From: Rattus norvegicus
Lineage: Eukaryota > Chordata > Mammalia > Rodentia > Muridae
Direction: 5' to 3'
Assembly (NCBI RefSeq): GCF_036323735.1
Contig: NC_086025.1
Coordinates: forward strand, 112,604,688-112,668,687
DNA: 64,000 bases
Part shown: positions 10,421-20,859 of the stretch, piece by piece
How the letters are laid out: each line of letters begins with the position of its first letter
Numbering within the stretch: the first letter of the stretch is position 1
The notes under the pieces: generated by a model
Database searches by the model: none
What the model saw: the letters and a program-made list of their open reading frames with translations, nothing else
What the model was told of the DNA's origin: nothing
Position numbers and translations under genes: made by a program

Positions 10421-10520
10421 TGCAGACGGCTGGGGAAGGAAGGAGGGGGAGGGGAGGGGGAAAGGAGGGAGGGAAGGGCAGAAGGTGGAGCCTCCAGCGC
10501 TGCCTTCATCCCCAACACCC
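10400..10520 (-). promoter_or_regulatory. Sox10: Probable Sox10 core promoter region (TATA-less)
   Basis: The sequence just upstream of exon 1 has a CpG-containing block (about 10390-10430, CCGCTGCAGACGGC) followed by a purine-rich plus-strand tract (about 10431-10487, GGGAGGGG-type words), C/T-rich on the Sox10 strand. No TATA box is seen at a suitable distance. Such tracts commonly bind SP/KLF or MAZ-type zinc fingers. The transcription start is inferred from the exon structure only. Confidence 0.45.
10431..10487. repeat. Purine-rich (G/A) tract at the Sox10 promoter
   Basis: Almost uninterrupted G/A on the plus strand with runs of GGGGG and GGGAGGG. Could form G-quadruplex or triplex DNA. 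Confidence 0.7.
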
Positions 10521-11315
10521 AGGACGCCTCCACTCTGCCCAACCCCCTCCCCCCCCCAACCCCAGTCCTGCGGCCTGCACTGCTGCCTAGGCCGGTCTCC
10601 CTGTACTAAGCTTGGGTTTGGGCATCTGGTGTGAGAGCGTGGGTATTTTAGGTCTGGAAGGGAGAGATACAGGTGGCATAGTCAGAACCTGTTGCCTGGG
10701 ACCCTGACCACTGCTCTGGGTGGTGGCACAGGCAGTTGACAAAGGACTAGAGGGAGGCATGAGGAGAGGGAGTAACTTGAAAGGGTTGCGGCCTGTGTTA
10801 CTTCATTTAAGAAATCCTACTGAGTCCCACTGTGTGCTAGACACCGCTGGCTGCCGTTGGTCTCAGACCCTCGCCCCCTCCGGTCCTCTCCAACAGTCGA
10901 CCCAAAGCCCCCCTCCCCGTGGGGGAGGACAGTCGATGGACAACCTTTGTCCAGTACACATGCCCCAGATTCAATCTGTGATCCCTTCTCTCTAAGATAC
11001 TAGCATCCAGAAGGCTGACTGGCCCAGGGTAGAGACACAGGAGGCTGAGGTAGGGTGGGAGTGGGTACTCTTCAAGAAGGGTGAGGAGGACATTGGGTTG
11101 GGGGGAGGGGTCTCACTTCCATGCTGAGCTCTTCCTCTCCTGGGAAAGGGTCTCAGCCCTGGATGTAGTGAAGTCCCTCAGTCACTCTTCCCCACTGAGA
11201 AAAGACCCCCTCCCCCTTTTCTGCCCTTCAAGGCTATTCTATGTTCTTCCTCCCGTTGCCCGAGGGCTCCTATCCTTGGTCTCACCTCTACAGTCTAGTG
11301 TCCCTTTCTCTTCTT

Positions 11316-11426
11316 TTTTTTTTTTTTTTTTTTTTTTTGGTCTTTTTTTCCGGAGCTGGGGACCGAACCCAGGGCCTTGCGCTTCCTAGGCAAGCGCTCT
11401 ACCACTGAGCTAAATCCCCAGCCCCA
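11316..11426 (-). mobile_element. ID SINE
   Basis: Minus-strand ID with a long T-run. A 15-bp direct repeat TCCCTTTCTCTTCTT flanks it at 11301-11315 and 11427-11441. Confidence 0.95.
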
Positions 11427-11939
11427 TCCCTTTCTCTTCTTAGCGAAGGCAGCCTTTCCTTTGAGTGGCTAGGCGGAACTGGGGTGCCCACGGAGGGACA
11501 AACAGAGGAGCATGGGTTACACCACTGACAATGTGTGGCTTCTCTGTCCCTTTTAGCCAGGCAAGGCCCTAGGCCCACACTAAACAGGTACTTTCTGGAG
11601 TCCGGTTGGAATTGGGGTCTGGAGAATCAAGGCCTCATGATTGGGAAGGCCTCAGGGTGGATAGTGGGACACAAAGAGATAGTCACACAGGGCAAAGGCA
11701 TGTCGAGGGGGTGGCAGACATTGGTAACACACACTCACACATGCTCACACACACACAACCAGCCAGACAATTGGGCCAGTGTGTCTGGGGCTGCAGAGCC
11801 CAGTGAATTAGGAGTTTGATAAGGGTTTTCTCTTTCTCTCGCTCGCTGGCCTTGGACAATCTCCCCCCAGTTTTCCTCGACGCCACCCCCGGCGCTGCCA
11901 ACCCTCCTCCCCCCGCCTCCCTTCTCTTCCCTGTGCCCA

Positions 11940-12110
11940 GACTCTTGTTCGGGGCCTTGAAACAGTGAGCTGTCTTTGTTCGAAATACAGGTGAACGGCA
12001 ATCATGTGATTAACACACACACACACATAAAAAGCTTTTTAACAGCGCCCGCCCGGCCTCAGAACCGCCCGGAGAGAAGCCGCCTTGGATGGACAGAGGG
12101 ACGGAGCGGC
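11940..12110. promoter_or_regulatory. Candidate proximal enhancer with SOX site and M-box
   Basis: Unique block about 1.6 kb upstream of the presumed Sox10 start. CTTTGTT (11974-11980) is a SOX/TCF-type site. TCATGTGA (12002-12009) is an exact palindromic M-box of the kind bound by MITF/USF factors. A CpG-containing run (GCGCCCGCCCGG) follows a short (CA)n. Could correspond to one of the proximal conserved Sox10 elements; inferred from motifs only. Confidence 0.35.
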
Positions 12111-12794
12111 GAGCATCCGGCCAGTCGTGCCCCGGCTCCCCTGCAGCGGTCTCCAACTGCTGTCTGCCGTCTGCCCGCTGCCCGCCTGCCTGGCATCTCT
12201 CTCCCGGTGGGTCCCTGTTCATCCCTCCACTCTTTAGTCCCTCCTCTTGGAGGGAAGGTCCTCTCTGCTCTCTGTGTGTCTGTGGCTGAGCCTGAGACCC
12301 CTGGGGCATGGAGGAATGCTGTGGGGGAGGGGGAGTGGTCCCAGGGTTAGGAAGCTGGGCAGGAGTGGTGGTCTTACAGCTGGTCCCCTCTCTAGTCTCC
12401 TGCCACTAGCCTCTTAGGCCCAGCTGCCAGAAAGGGGTGTGTGAAGGGGTGTCTATAAAGGACCACACCTGCTTTGTGCTCTCTCCTTGTCTCTCCTCCA
12501 CTCTGCACACAGGTTCTCCTGTGTGCTGTGCTTGGTTGGACCCTGCCTACCTACCTGCTGAGGGGTGGCACTGAGGCAGGAAGGCCTCTGGAGGGCTGGG
12601 GGAAGGATTGTGTGTTGGTTTAGGGCTTCCCACTGTGAACAAGTCAAGGGTGAGCAGCAGGCTGGCAATCCCTGTGCCTTTTGCCTTGTTTTGGGCTTTA
12701 GGGACCAGTTTTCTCCAGAAGGGGAAGGTAAACCCTCCCTGCCTCCATTTTCTTTGCAGAATGGAGAGATAGCAAAGCGCTCGCCCGTGTGCGA

Positions 12795-12798
<4 letters not shown>

Positions 12799-12832
<34 letters not shown>
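12799..12832. repeat. (GT)n microsatellite
   Basis: Uninterrupted GT dinucleotides, about 16 units. Confidence 0.95.
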
Positions 12833-13744
12833 CATCAGACCTTGGAGACATCTGGGTGACCAGGAGGACCAGAACTGCGAACTACCATCTTCTTTCCCAA
12901 CCGGCAGCTAGAGGGAGGGGCTGTTTAACCCTCCATTCCTGACTATCCCAGGGATGCTTGTGACCCCATGCCCCACACCCTATCAAAGCTGCCCTGAGAG
13001 GAGGGCTCCTCCCCACCATGTGTGAGGGGAGGTGCTGGTGTTTGTTCCCCAGCAGAAGGCCAAGGCCTGAGTGTGGTGGAATCCAGGCTTCCTGCCACAG
13101 GCAGAAAGAGGGCTAATGACGGAGCTTCCAGGGTCCAGCTCAGGGTTCGAGATAGTCTCAAATTCCCTCAGAAGATGGCCCTTGGGATGAGGAGGGGACC
13201 TGAAATCTTCCAGTCAGATTCAAAGCTCACTGGGTGATACAGTCAGGCAGAGTCACCTCAGGTCAACTGTACCCTGGGGTGCTATCCTGCCTGGCAGCAG
13301 GCTCCACCTATGGTCCTCAACCCAAGTCCAGTCTTCTCATCTGTCACATGGTAGAGGAATGTCTTCCCTGCCAGCCTTAGAGGATATACAGAGAGTGGGA
13401 AACTGGATGCTTAGAAGTCAGGGGTCTTGAGAGAGGATGGTTCCAGGAAAGTTTGAGCCTTTGCCTGAGCCTCAGTTTTCTTGTGTGGTTGTCTATCTTT
13501 GGGGTCTCCTCATTAGGACAGGGGAAGGACAAGATGAGGGGACACAAGGAGAGCATTTATCACCTCTGATCACAGAGGTGTAGACCACATCTGGAATCCC
13601 CACTCCCTCTCATTCATTGTCCCAGGTCTGTACCCTGGGGGCGGGGGCAAGCTTGCAGATTCTCAGTCGGGAGGGGCCTGAGGGTCTCTGCATTACTGCT
13701 GGCTTTGTTTCCTGGCACCTGCTCAGGGCTGGTCTCAGGCTTGG

Positions 13745-13845
13745 AATCACTTACAGAGGACTCACTATGCAGCCTCAGCTGGCCTTGAACTCTCCACCCC
13801 CTACCTTAGCCTCCCAAGTAGCTAGGATTACAGACAGGTGTGCAC
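13745..13845 (-). mobile_element. Old B1/Alu-like SINE fragment
   Basis: CACTATGCAGCCTCAGCTGGCCTTGAAC, AGCCTCCCAAGTAGCTAGGATTACAG wording, broken here into parts; diverged minus-strand B1-type fragment. Confidence 0.5.
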
Positions 13846-14324
13846 CGCCTCATCGGCAGTGTGGAGTTAAAACAAATGTTGAAAGTCAATTCTATCCCAG
13901 ACTGGCCCATTTAGAGTGAATTTCTGGAAGGGAGAGGCATGCACACTTTGTTTCTATCTTTCCAATTCCTTTGGCAGACTTTGGTTTCCTTCTGGGGGTT
14001 CTCTGGAGCTCCAAGGTTGGGAAGAGCCTCCTGCCAGATCCAAAATTGCTGAGAAAACTGGACAGGTCTATGACACTGGGCCAGAGGGCCAGTAACCAAA
14101 CGCATAGGTTATATTGAGATGTCCAGGGAGTTTGAGTGCATGGCAGGGGAAGGGCTGTGGGAGGCAGAGGCTGAGGGCTAGAAGTCGAGTAGTCCTGGTA
14201 TCCAAGCACCCCTTGGAGCCTCAGCTTGCTCTTGGAAGTGTCTGGGGGTGAGTGTGTGTACCTTTGAATAGCTTCTAGACCACTCCATCTCGGTAAGGCT
14301 GTCTTCTTCCATTTAGGTTTAGTG

Positions 14325-14400
14325 GTTAATGATGTGGTGTCGGGGAGAGTCTGCCATTCACATTCATGTGACCCTGGGCAGATTACTCTAGGAATGCTGG
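14325..14400 (+). mobile_element. MIR SINE fossil
   Basis: TTTAGTGGTTAATGATGTGG, then CATGTGACCCTGGGCAGATTAC, follow the MIR 5' half. Confidence 0.5.
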
Positions 14401-15959
14401 GACTTGGTTTTGTCTGGACAGCATTGGCAATTTCACACGTTTACTATCTATATCTGTAAAGTGCGTGTATAAGAGAGGGAGCGAATAATGCATGTGCACA
14501 TCGTTGGTAATCGCAGTAAGTGTTCACTAGAGAAAATAATAGGAGGTGTTGGTCTGATGCCGAGAGACACGGCCACGGCGTCTCTCTCTTCATTCCCACT
14601 GCACAGGCACTGACTGGTCTGCGGACCCACCTTCAGAAATTAGAGGCTCTGTTTGCTTTTGTAATGTCAGGGAATGAGGAGTGGGAGCCAGGGCCAAGAG
14701 ACTCCCACACACCAGACAAGCACCCCTATCCAGCCCTCAATCCTGGGAACCTCTCAGAGGCCTCTCAAATCCCAGCTTCAGACCTGTGAGGAAGCCTCCA
14801 CTCTGCACCTCTATACCAGATGCATCCAGAGCCTCTGGAACTACAGAGGGGAGGGTGAACCTGCCTAGCTCGGGGGCCTTCAGATGCTTGACTCTACTCT
14901 CCCTACAAACCCTCTGCCTGAATCTGGCATCCTTATTCTCCAGGGAAACTGAGGCACAGAGATTCTGAGGGAGGGGCCTATGCTCAACCGATTAGTTCTG
15001 AAAGGCTCCTAATTGAGGCCTGGGGTTTAACTTCTCCAGTCAAGCACCCCATGGCTGTAGGCTGCTCCTAGACTCTAGGCATAGCCACAGGGCCTATACT
15101 TTCTTCGCTCCTGCTGAACTAGACTATTGACTATGCCCACCCAGCCCTCGCATTGGCCTCTCCTGCCATCTGACTGTTCCAGGGCTAGTCCTTGCATGCA
15201 GCCCAGCTGAGAGACATCTTCTGGTCACCCCTCCACCCCCATTTCTCTCCTTCCTTCCTCCAGTGGAGAAGTGTGTCGATGTTGATGTGTATGTGTGCTT
15301 CCCGTGTCTGCTCTTCTGGCCCAGCTTGGTGGCCATCCTGTCATCACTTCCTGTTGCAGCCCTCTGAGGGCAGGGTTTGTTGGTCTTGGTTGCCCTACAG
15401 CCCAGCATGTCCCTCTGTGCTGGTCCTTAAGTTTGGTTGCTAGTCAGGAAGAGAAAGAAAGGGAGGCTGGAGCAGGCAGGCAGGGCTTCCTGGAGGTGGA
15501 GGGCCAGTGTTCTGAGGCAGGAGTATATTCCAAGACCTGGCTCAACGGGGGCTCTGGCACCGCCCTGTTTCAGTTCTGAGCTGGAGGCCATTCCAGAGGC
15601 CCAAACCTTCCTTCTTCCAACCCCACCCTCTCCGGGAACAAGGAAGTTGGGGCTGGTGCCCAGTGCTGCCTGGGGCAGCCTGGCCTCTGCCCCCTTCTTA
15701 GAAGCCCTCAGACGGAGACTGCCCGTTCCTGTCGTCAGACTCAGCTGCCCAAAAGCCCTTCCTGCTTTCTGCCCCGAGCGGCACAGTTGCTATGGCCTTT
15801 TGTGACTGCCTTCTGTGCAGGGCAGGGCATGGGTCCAGGAGCTGGGCCAGGAGGTGATGGGGCAAGGCCTGACATTGGAGTTCCGGGTCTGTTCAACTAA
15901 ACCAGCCTAGAACCCCAGAACTGGGCATAGCCAAGGTCTCCATGAATGGTCTAGACTGG

Positions 15960-16045
15960 ACACATATCCCTGGCTACCTGCCTCCCTCTCTGGGCCTTAG
16001 TTCCCCATTTGTAAAATGAGGGGTAGGTAAGATTTATCTTAGAGC
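15960..16045 (+). mobile_element. MIR SINE fossil
   Basis: CTGGGCCTTAGTTCCCCATT then TGTAAAATGAGGGGTAGGTAAG is typical MIR core wording. Confidence 0.65.
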
Positions 16046-16199
16046 ATTGATAGCCCATGTCCTGTTTCAAAACAGAAGGCCAGTGCCCAGCCCAGTGCCT
16101 GTCCCTTGTGCTCCACGTCTCTGGTCCATCCTGAGGGTCAGGGTCATGGGCAGACTGTACACTCTCCTACAGTTGTGGAACAAGTGTCTGTCTGTCTGT

Positions 16200-16345
16200 C
16201 TGACTTTCTGACGGGGTTTTTCTGTGTAGCCCTGGCTGTCCTAGAACTCACTCTGTAGACCAGGCTGGCCTTAGACTCAGGGATTCTCCGGCCTCTCCCT
16301 CCCAAGTGCTGGGATTATAGGTGTGTGCCACCACACACACAGCGA
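16200..16345 (-). mobile_element. B1 SINE
   Basis: CTCTGTAGACCAGGCTGGCC and AGTGCTGGGATTATAGGTGT on the plus strand give a minus-strand B1. Confidence 0.8.
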
Positions 16346-16427
16346 TGTGCTTCTAAGGATGTGTGGAAAGTTCCAGGACCCAGGGTTAAGGAATCACCTT
16401 TTGCTTGAAATGTGAACCCTTCATTTT

Positions 16428-16660
16428 TTGTTTTTGTTTTTGAGACAGGTTCTCACTATATCGTTCTGGTTGTGCTGGAACTCAACTGTGTATAGACCAG
16501 GCTGGCCTTGAAATTGCAGAGGAACCCTCTCCTTGTTTTCTCTACGTAGCCTTGGCTAGTCCAGGATTTGCTTGCTAGGTAGCCTAGGCTGGTCTTGAAC
16601 TCACTGTCTCCTGTTTCAGCCTCTTGAGTGCTGAGGTTACAGGCACATACCACAGCTCAC
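16428..16660 (-). mobile_element. B1-related SINE, rearranged or dimeric
   Basis: Starts after (TTTTTG)n with GAGACAGGTTCTCACTATAT and repeats the AGCCTNGGCTGGTC word twice over about 230 bp, longer than a monomeric B1. Ends TGCTGAGGTTACAGGCACA. Confidence 0.6.
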
Positions 16661-17435
16661 CACTGGTGGTCTTTCTCCTTATTAACCACTGTTTGGTGGG
16701 TGATAATCTCATCATTCCAGAGAGAACAGATTGCCGAGGGTGTCCTTGGAGGCACCTCAGTTCCTGAGGAAGATGTGGCTTTCCCCAGTTCTGCCTGGTT
16801 TGACATGGGCTGGGTGGCTACCCGGTGTCAGGCCTTGTCCACAGGGCTTGAGCCCCTCCTGTCTTCAGAGTCTTCACTTTTCCGTAATTGCATCTTTTCT
16901 CCCTCAGGCTTCTTTCCTCTGACTGAACTCCGAACCCTTCCTGCTTCCTGTTCTCCTCCTGTCCATCCTCCCTCTCAAGAGTAGAGGGAGAAGGGCTGGG
17001 ATCTCAGCTCCCCCATCCCTACAAAGAGCTCTCAGCCCCTGGACCTCAATCCACCCCTGCCCTTGGTCTCTCTTACAGCCAAGTCCAACCTCCCGTCCCA
17101 CAGGCCAGCCTGTCTCCTGATGCCTGCTCTGCTCATTCACTCACAGGGCCTATCTCTTCTGGTTGTGACCTCACAGCTAGGTTCTGTTCCCCTCCCCTGT
17201 GGGGCTGCATGGTGGAGATCCGAAGTGAAAGAGGGAATCCCCTGTAGGCGTGGTGGTCGTCTGGGGGCCTGGGAAAGCCTGAGCTGGCACCCAAAGTGCA
17301 CAGCTGTGGGTGTGAATTCTGCTCCCCTATTTATCTGTGCTTTCTCAGCAAGTGGCTTAAGGACTCTGTCTCTTTAAACTACCTTCTAGGCTGAGGTTAA
17401 GACCAAAGCAGATTAGCACAGCCCTTGGATCATGG

Positions 17436-17487
17436 TAGGGCCTATCAGTGGCAGTCACTCTTAGGGCCTATCAGTGGCAGTCACTTT
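17436..17487. repeat. 26-bp tandem duplication
   Basis: Two adjacent 26-bp copies (17436-17461 and 17462-17487) starting TAGGGCCTATCAGTGGCAG, differing only at the second-to-last base. Confidence 0.9.
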
Positions 17488-17574
17488 TGCTAGTTCCTGC
17501 CACAGGTGACCTCTGATTTGAGTTTCACAGTGGTCCCTACTGCTTGACCTGTCAAAGTGCTTCCTCTGGTGTCC

Positions 17575-17685
17575 CTGCGTCGGTTAATCAGGACAGAGCG
17601 AGGGTGAGTCACAACCCAGTGAACCACACTGAAAGGGCAGCAGGTAACAAAGGTCATGTGATTGTCTGGTTTGGGGACTGGACAT
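17575..17685. promoter_or_regulatory. Candidate enhancer: SOX, M-box, SOX and AP-1 cluster
   Basis: AACAAAG (17646-17652), TCATGTGA (17654-17661) and ATTGTC (17661-17666) are packed into 21 bp, with TGAGTCA (17605-17611) and GGTTAATCA (17582-17590) nearby. The two SOX-type words face each other across the M-box. Non-repetitive, about 7 kb upstream of the Sox10 start. Confidence 0.4.
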
Positions 17686-17794
17686 CAGTGTGAGACTTTT
17701 GCCACCAGGTCTTCTGAGGACATACCCAAGGGCTCTCTGCTGTGTATAGGGTAAGGGAAGAACTTACAGATTTACTGGGAATTGTATTCCCAAT

Positions 17795-17897
17795 AAATTC
17801 ACTCACTCATTCATTCATTCACTCATCCATCCATTCATTCATTCACTCATTCATTCATTTATTTGTTCATTCACTCACTCATTCATTCATTCATTTG
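17795..17897. repeat. (ATTC)n/(ACTC)n tetranucleotide array
   Basis: About 25 units of ATTC with CACTC interruptions. Confidence 0.9.
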
Positions 17898-18339
17898 CAG
17901 ATCCCCAGATACTTTCTAGGCAACAAGATACTGATGTGCATGGTAAAGGTGAAGACAGAGGAAAGGTGTGGAGCAGAGGACATGGTTGTGGACACAGGGC
18001 TCTTCGTACAGGGTAGGCTACATGTGGCCACCGGAGGTTTCAGTCTTTCTAGTGCTAGTTGTCAGCAGTCTGAGGCAGACGACTGACGGCCATCCTGGGA
18101 CTCCTTGACACTTTTCTCAGTCACCCAGGGTCCTACCCAAGACAAGACTGGCTGTGAATAGGCCCTGGGTGCTTGCTCAGTGTTTTTTCTTCTTGTTCTC
18201 ACATGGTTTACCTCTGTCCCCCAGAAGTGAAAGTGGGGTGATCAGACAGAGTTTTTGGTATGTGTGTCACTTTGATGATGATGGCACTCCGTAACAAGAA
18301 AGGGAGCTGAGAGGAGTAGAAGTGTGGACACCAGAGTCA

Positions 18340-18480
18340 GAGCGTCCAGAGCCCAGCCTTTGTCCCACTTCCCAGGTCAGGTGACCCAATCTCCCTGTGC
18401 CTTGATCTTCTCATCCGTAAACGGAGGATGACGACACCTGCTGTATGAGACTATCGAAAAGGTTGGACAGGAAGGAGGAA
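18340..18480 (+). mobile_element. MIR SINE fossil
   Basis: GAGTCAGAGCGTCCAGAGCC, CAGGTGACCCAATCTCCCTG and CTCATCCGTAAACGGAGGATG follow MIR from its 5' half to its core. Confidence 0.65.
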
Positions 18481-19324
18481 CAGCAAGTACTCTGCACCGT
18501 GTTGGGACAAACCTGGACGGGGTTTGCCTCCTCTGGGTCACATGGGCTGTGGGTTAGTGTCCGGCATTCACCAGGCACAGCAGCCGATGGCTGTAGACCT
18601 TGGCCATCGTGTCCCTTCCCGAGTGAAGAGGCCCTAAGTCCAGAGCAGGGTCTTTGGGACAGACCTAGGAGGTGTACGTGCATACAAACAAGGAGCAGTG
18701 CTTCACAGGGAGTGACCAACCGAAGCTTCCGCCCGCCCACCCACCCAGGCCTGCCTTCTGGTTTCTTGTCTCACCCCCCCTCCCCCACTCCCAACTCCCA
18801 AAGAGTCAGAGTGTCAGTGTCCATTTGGAGCTTAGATCAGAGTCTAGTCCTGGGCACTTTTTCTTGGCAGGTGCAGTGGGAGGAACTGTCCACTAAGGTC
18901 CCAACTCCTGCTGGGTGAGCCTTGGAGAAGAGAGCTGGCCTTGGTGGGTGGATCCCTTCCTTTGTGCAAGGAGAGGGGCGCCTTCTGACAGCCCTGGGGA
19001 CTCTGTCCCTTACAGCACTAGAAAGCATCAGGATCCACAGGGAAAGGCATATATTTGGTTCCCTCTCTCACTGCCGTTTCAGGGCTTGGTGCGGAAGTGT
19101 TTGCTGAGCTCGCTGGCCATGGAGATAGCTCACTAAAAATCCTCCTCTTCCTCCCTCCCTCTCCTGCAGGCCTGTTCCTCGGTGTGGATCATGCTAGTCC
19201 CGCCAACCCTGTGGGGCAGGACCCACATGTGCCCTCCCTGGTGGGTCCTTGCTTAGGGCTCAGCATAAATGGTCAGGTCCTCAGACAGGACCCCTGGTCC
19301 TCCAGGAGCAGCATGGCACATCTG

Positions 19325-19475
19325 ACTTTCCCTTTGTGGCACATTGCAACTTCTGTTTGGGCATTTATTGCACTTATTGCCCTCCCTAGTGGCCCATATT
19401 TCCCCGGGAGAGCAGTTTTATGGGGGAGGGGTGGGAACGAAATTAGTCACTAAATAAAGCCTCGGGGAAGCCAGG
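19325..19475. promoter_or_regulatory. Candidate enhancer with SOX-type words
   Basis: CTTTGT (19332-19337) and ACATTGC (19341-19347) are followed by AT-rich, homeodomain-like words in an otherwise GC-rich unique region (19350-19470), including an ATTAGTCA and a TAAATAAAG. About 9 kb upstream of Sox10. Confidence 0.3.
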
Positions 19476-19999
19476 AGGAGACCTAGGCTTCTCCCAGTCC
19501 TATAGTGAGGCAGCTGATTTGGGTCTTAAGATCTTTTCCTGGAGCTGGGGCCCTGGAATGGAGCTTAGTTTACTGGGGAACCAGGCCCCTGGTATCTAAA
19601 CAAGGGGAGGAGGGAATAGAGATCTAAGCTGCTGCCCCCCTCCCCCTCAGGCAGTCAGGAAGGACAGGGCAGATCTGTCAGCCTCAGATGCCACCCACCC
19701 CCCCAGGGGACCCAGCCCTGAACCCAAGGAGTCAGGGCAAGAGGGGGGGACAGGAAGCCCCCTGTGTCTTCCCCTCCTCCCTCCTGTCCCGCCCTCCACC
19801 CCCATTCTGGTGAAAGCTTGCAGCCCCAGGCCTTGGCACTCTGAAGACGTGGGTGGGGATGGGGGGGGGTGCATGACAGAAATCCTATTCCTACCCAAAT
19901 TGTTCCTCTCTGAGTTTTTGGGTGGCTACTGCCCTAGCAGCCCCTGGAGTTGTGCCTGGTCCTTGAAATAGAGGGCGGGAGGGAAGCACAGTGGGTACC

Positions 20000-20011
20000 G
20001 CCCCCTGGAGC
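20000..20011 (-). promoter_or_regulatory. CTCF-like motif, minus orientation
   Basis: The minus strand reads GCTCCAGGGGGC followed by GGTA, 10 of 12 core positions. Unique flanking sequence. Weaker than the 8789 and 60645 motifs. Confidence 0.35.
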
Positions 20012-20227
20012 CCACCCTGCAGGAAGAAGTAAAAGCCTACAAGCTTCCCTGGGAGGTCAAGACCTGTTGGGAATTGCTCTGTGATCTCAGGTGGGCACAA
20101 CTCTTCTCTGGCCACTGCTCCCAAGGTGGCCCAAAACCTGGTGTCACAACCGTCTCTCTGGGGAACTTGTAAATGTAGATACCCAGGCCCTACGTGGAGT
20201 TGCAGATTTGGATAGAACTCTGTAGTT

Positions 20228-20347
20228 TAAAAAGCTCAGCTCTAGTTGGGGATTTAGCTCAGTGGTAGAGCACTTGCCTAGCAAGCACAAGGCCCTGGGT
20301 TCGGTCCCCAGCTCCGAAAAAAGAATAATAATAAAAAGCTCAGCTCT
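20228..20347 (+). mobile_element. ID SINE with target-site duplication
   Basis: Plus-strand ID body (GTTGGGGATTTAGCTCAGTG to GGTCCCCAGCTCC) at 20244-20331. The 16-bp repeat TAAAAAGCTCAGCTCT is at 20228-20243 and 20332-20347. Confidence 0.95.
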
Positions 20348-20655
20348 GAAGATATTTTGGGAAGCATACTGCTTTCAAAGTCCCCCTCCCCAGCCTCAAA
20401 ACTTCCACCGCGGGCCCAGGTCCTTCCCCTGGGTTGTCTGGGACAGGGACTGGCTGCAGTAACTTACTACCTGGGTGGTCAGGTACTTCCTCAGGCTGCA
20501 GTAGCAGTTGCTGTCTGTCCTGAGAGGTCCGGGCTCTGCCTGAAACTGTCAACTGTCTCTAACTTCCTCTCCTTAGACTCTCTTTCTCTTGACTCTGTCT
20601 CCATTTTCTTTCTGTTTTGATTTTCTGCTGCTCTTATTTTGACTTTATATTTTAT

Positions 20656-20656
<1 letters not shown>

Positions 20657-20741
<85 letters not shown>
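20657..20741. repeat. (TC)n microsatellite
   Basis: About 85 bp of TC dinucleotide with two TTTC interruptions. Confidence 0.95.
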
Positions 20742-20744
<3 letters not shown>

Positions 20745-20745
<1 letters not shown>

Positions 20746-20855
20746 GACAGTCTTTCTGTTATGTAACTGTAGGCTGTCCTGGACCACCTAAGTAGATCAG
20801 GCTGGGCTGGAACTCACAGAGATCTGCCTGCCTCTGCCTCCTGATCAAAGGTGCT
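20745..20855 (-). mobile_element. B1 SINE fragment
   Basis: Reads CTGTAGGCTGTCCTGGACC, GATCAGGCTGGGCTGGAACTC and GATCTGCCTGCCTCTGCC, then AAAGGTGCTCACTACC. Confidence 0.65.
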
Positions 20856-20859
20856 CACT

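Larger units (their letters stand above)
12110..17430. other. Upstream intergenic stretch, mostly unique
   Basis: No gene recognised. It holds a (GT)n array at about 12799-12832, MIR fossils near 14.33 and 15.97 kb, weak B1-like sequence near 13.75 kb and two B1-type SINEs at 16.2-16.66 kb. ORFs here are short and lack coding character. Confidence 0.5.

Noticed and set aside
20244..20331. tRNA-like sequence
   Set aside because: This and the 13 similar copies are ID SINEs derived from a tRNA-Ala-like RNA, with A-tails and target duplications, not functional tRNA genes.
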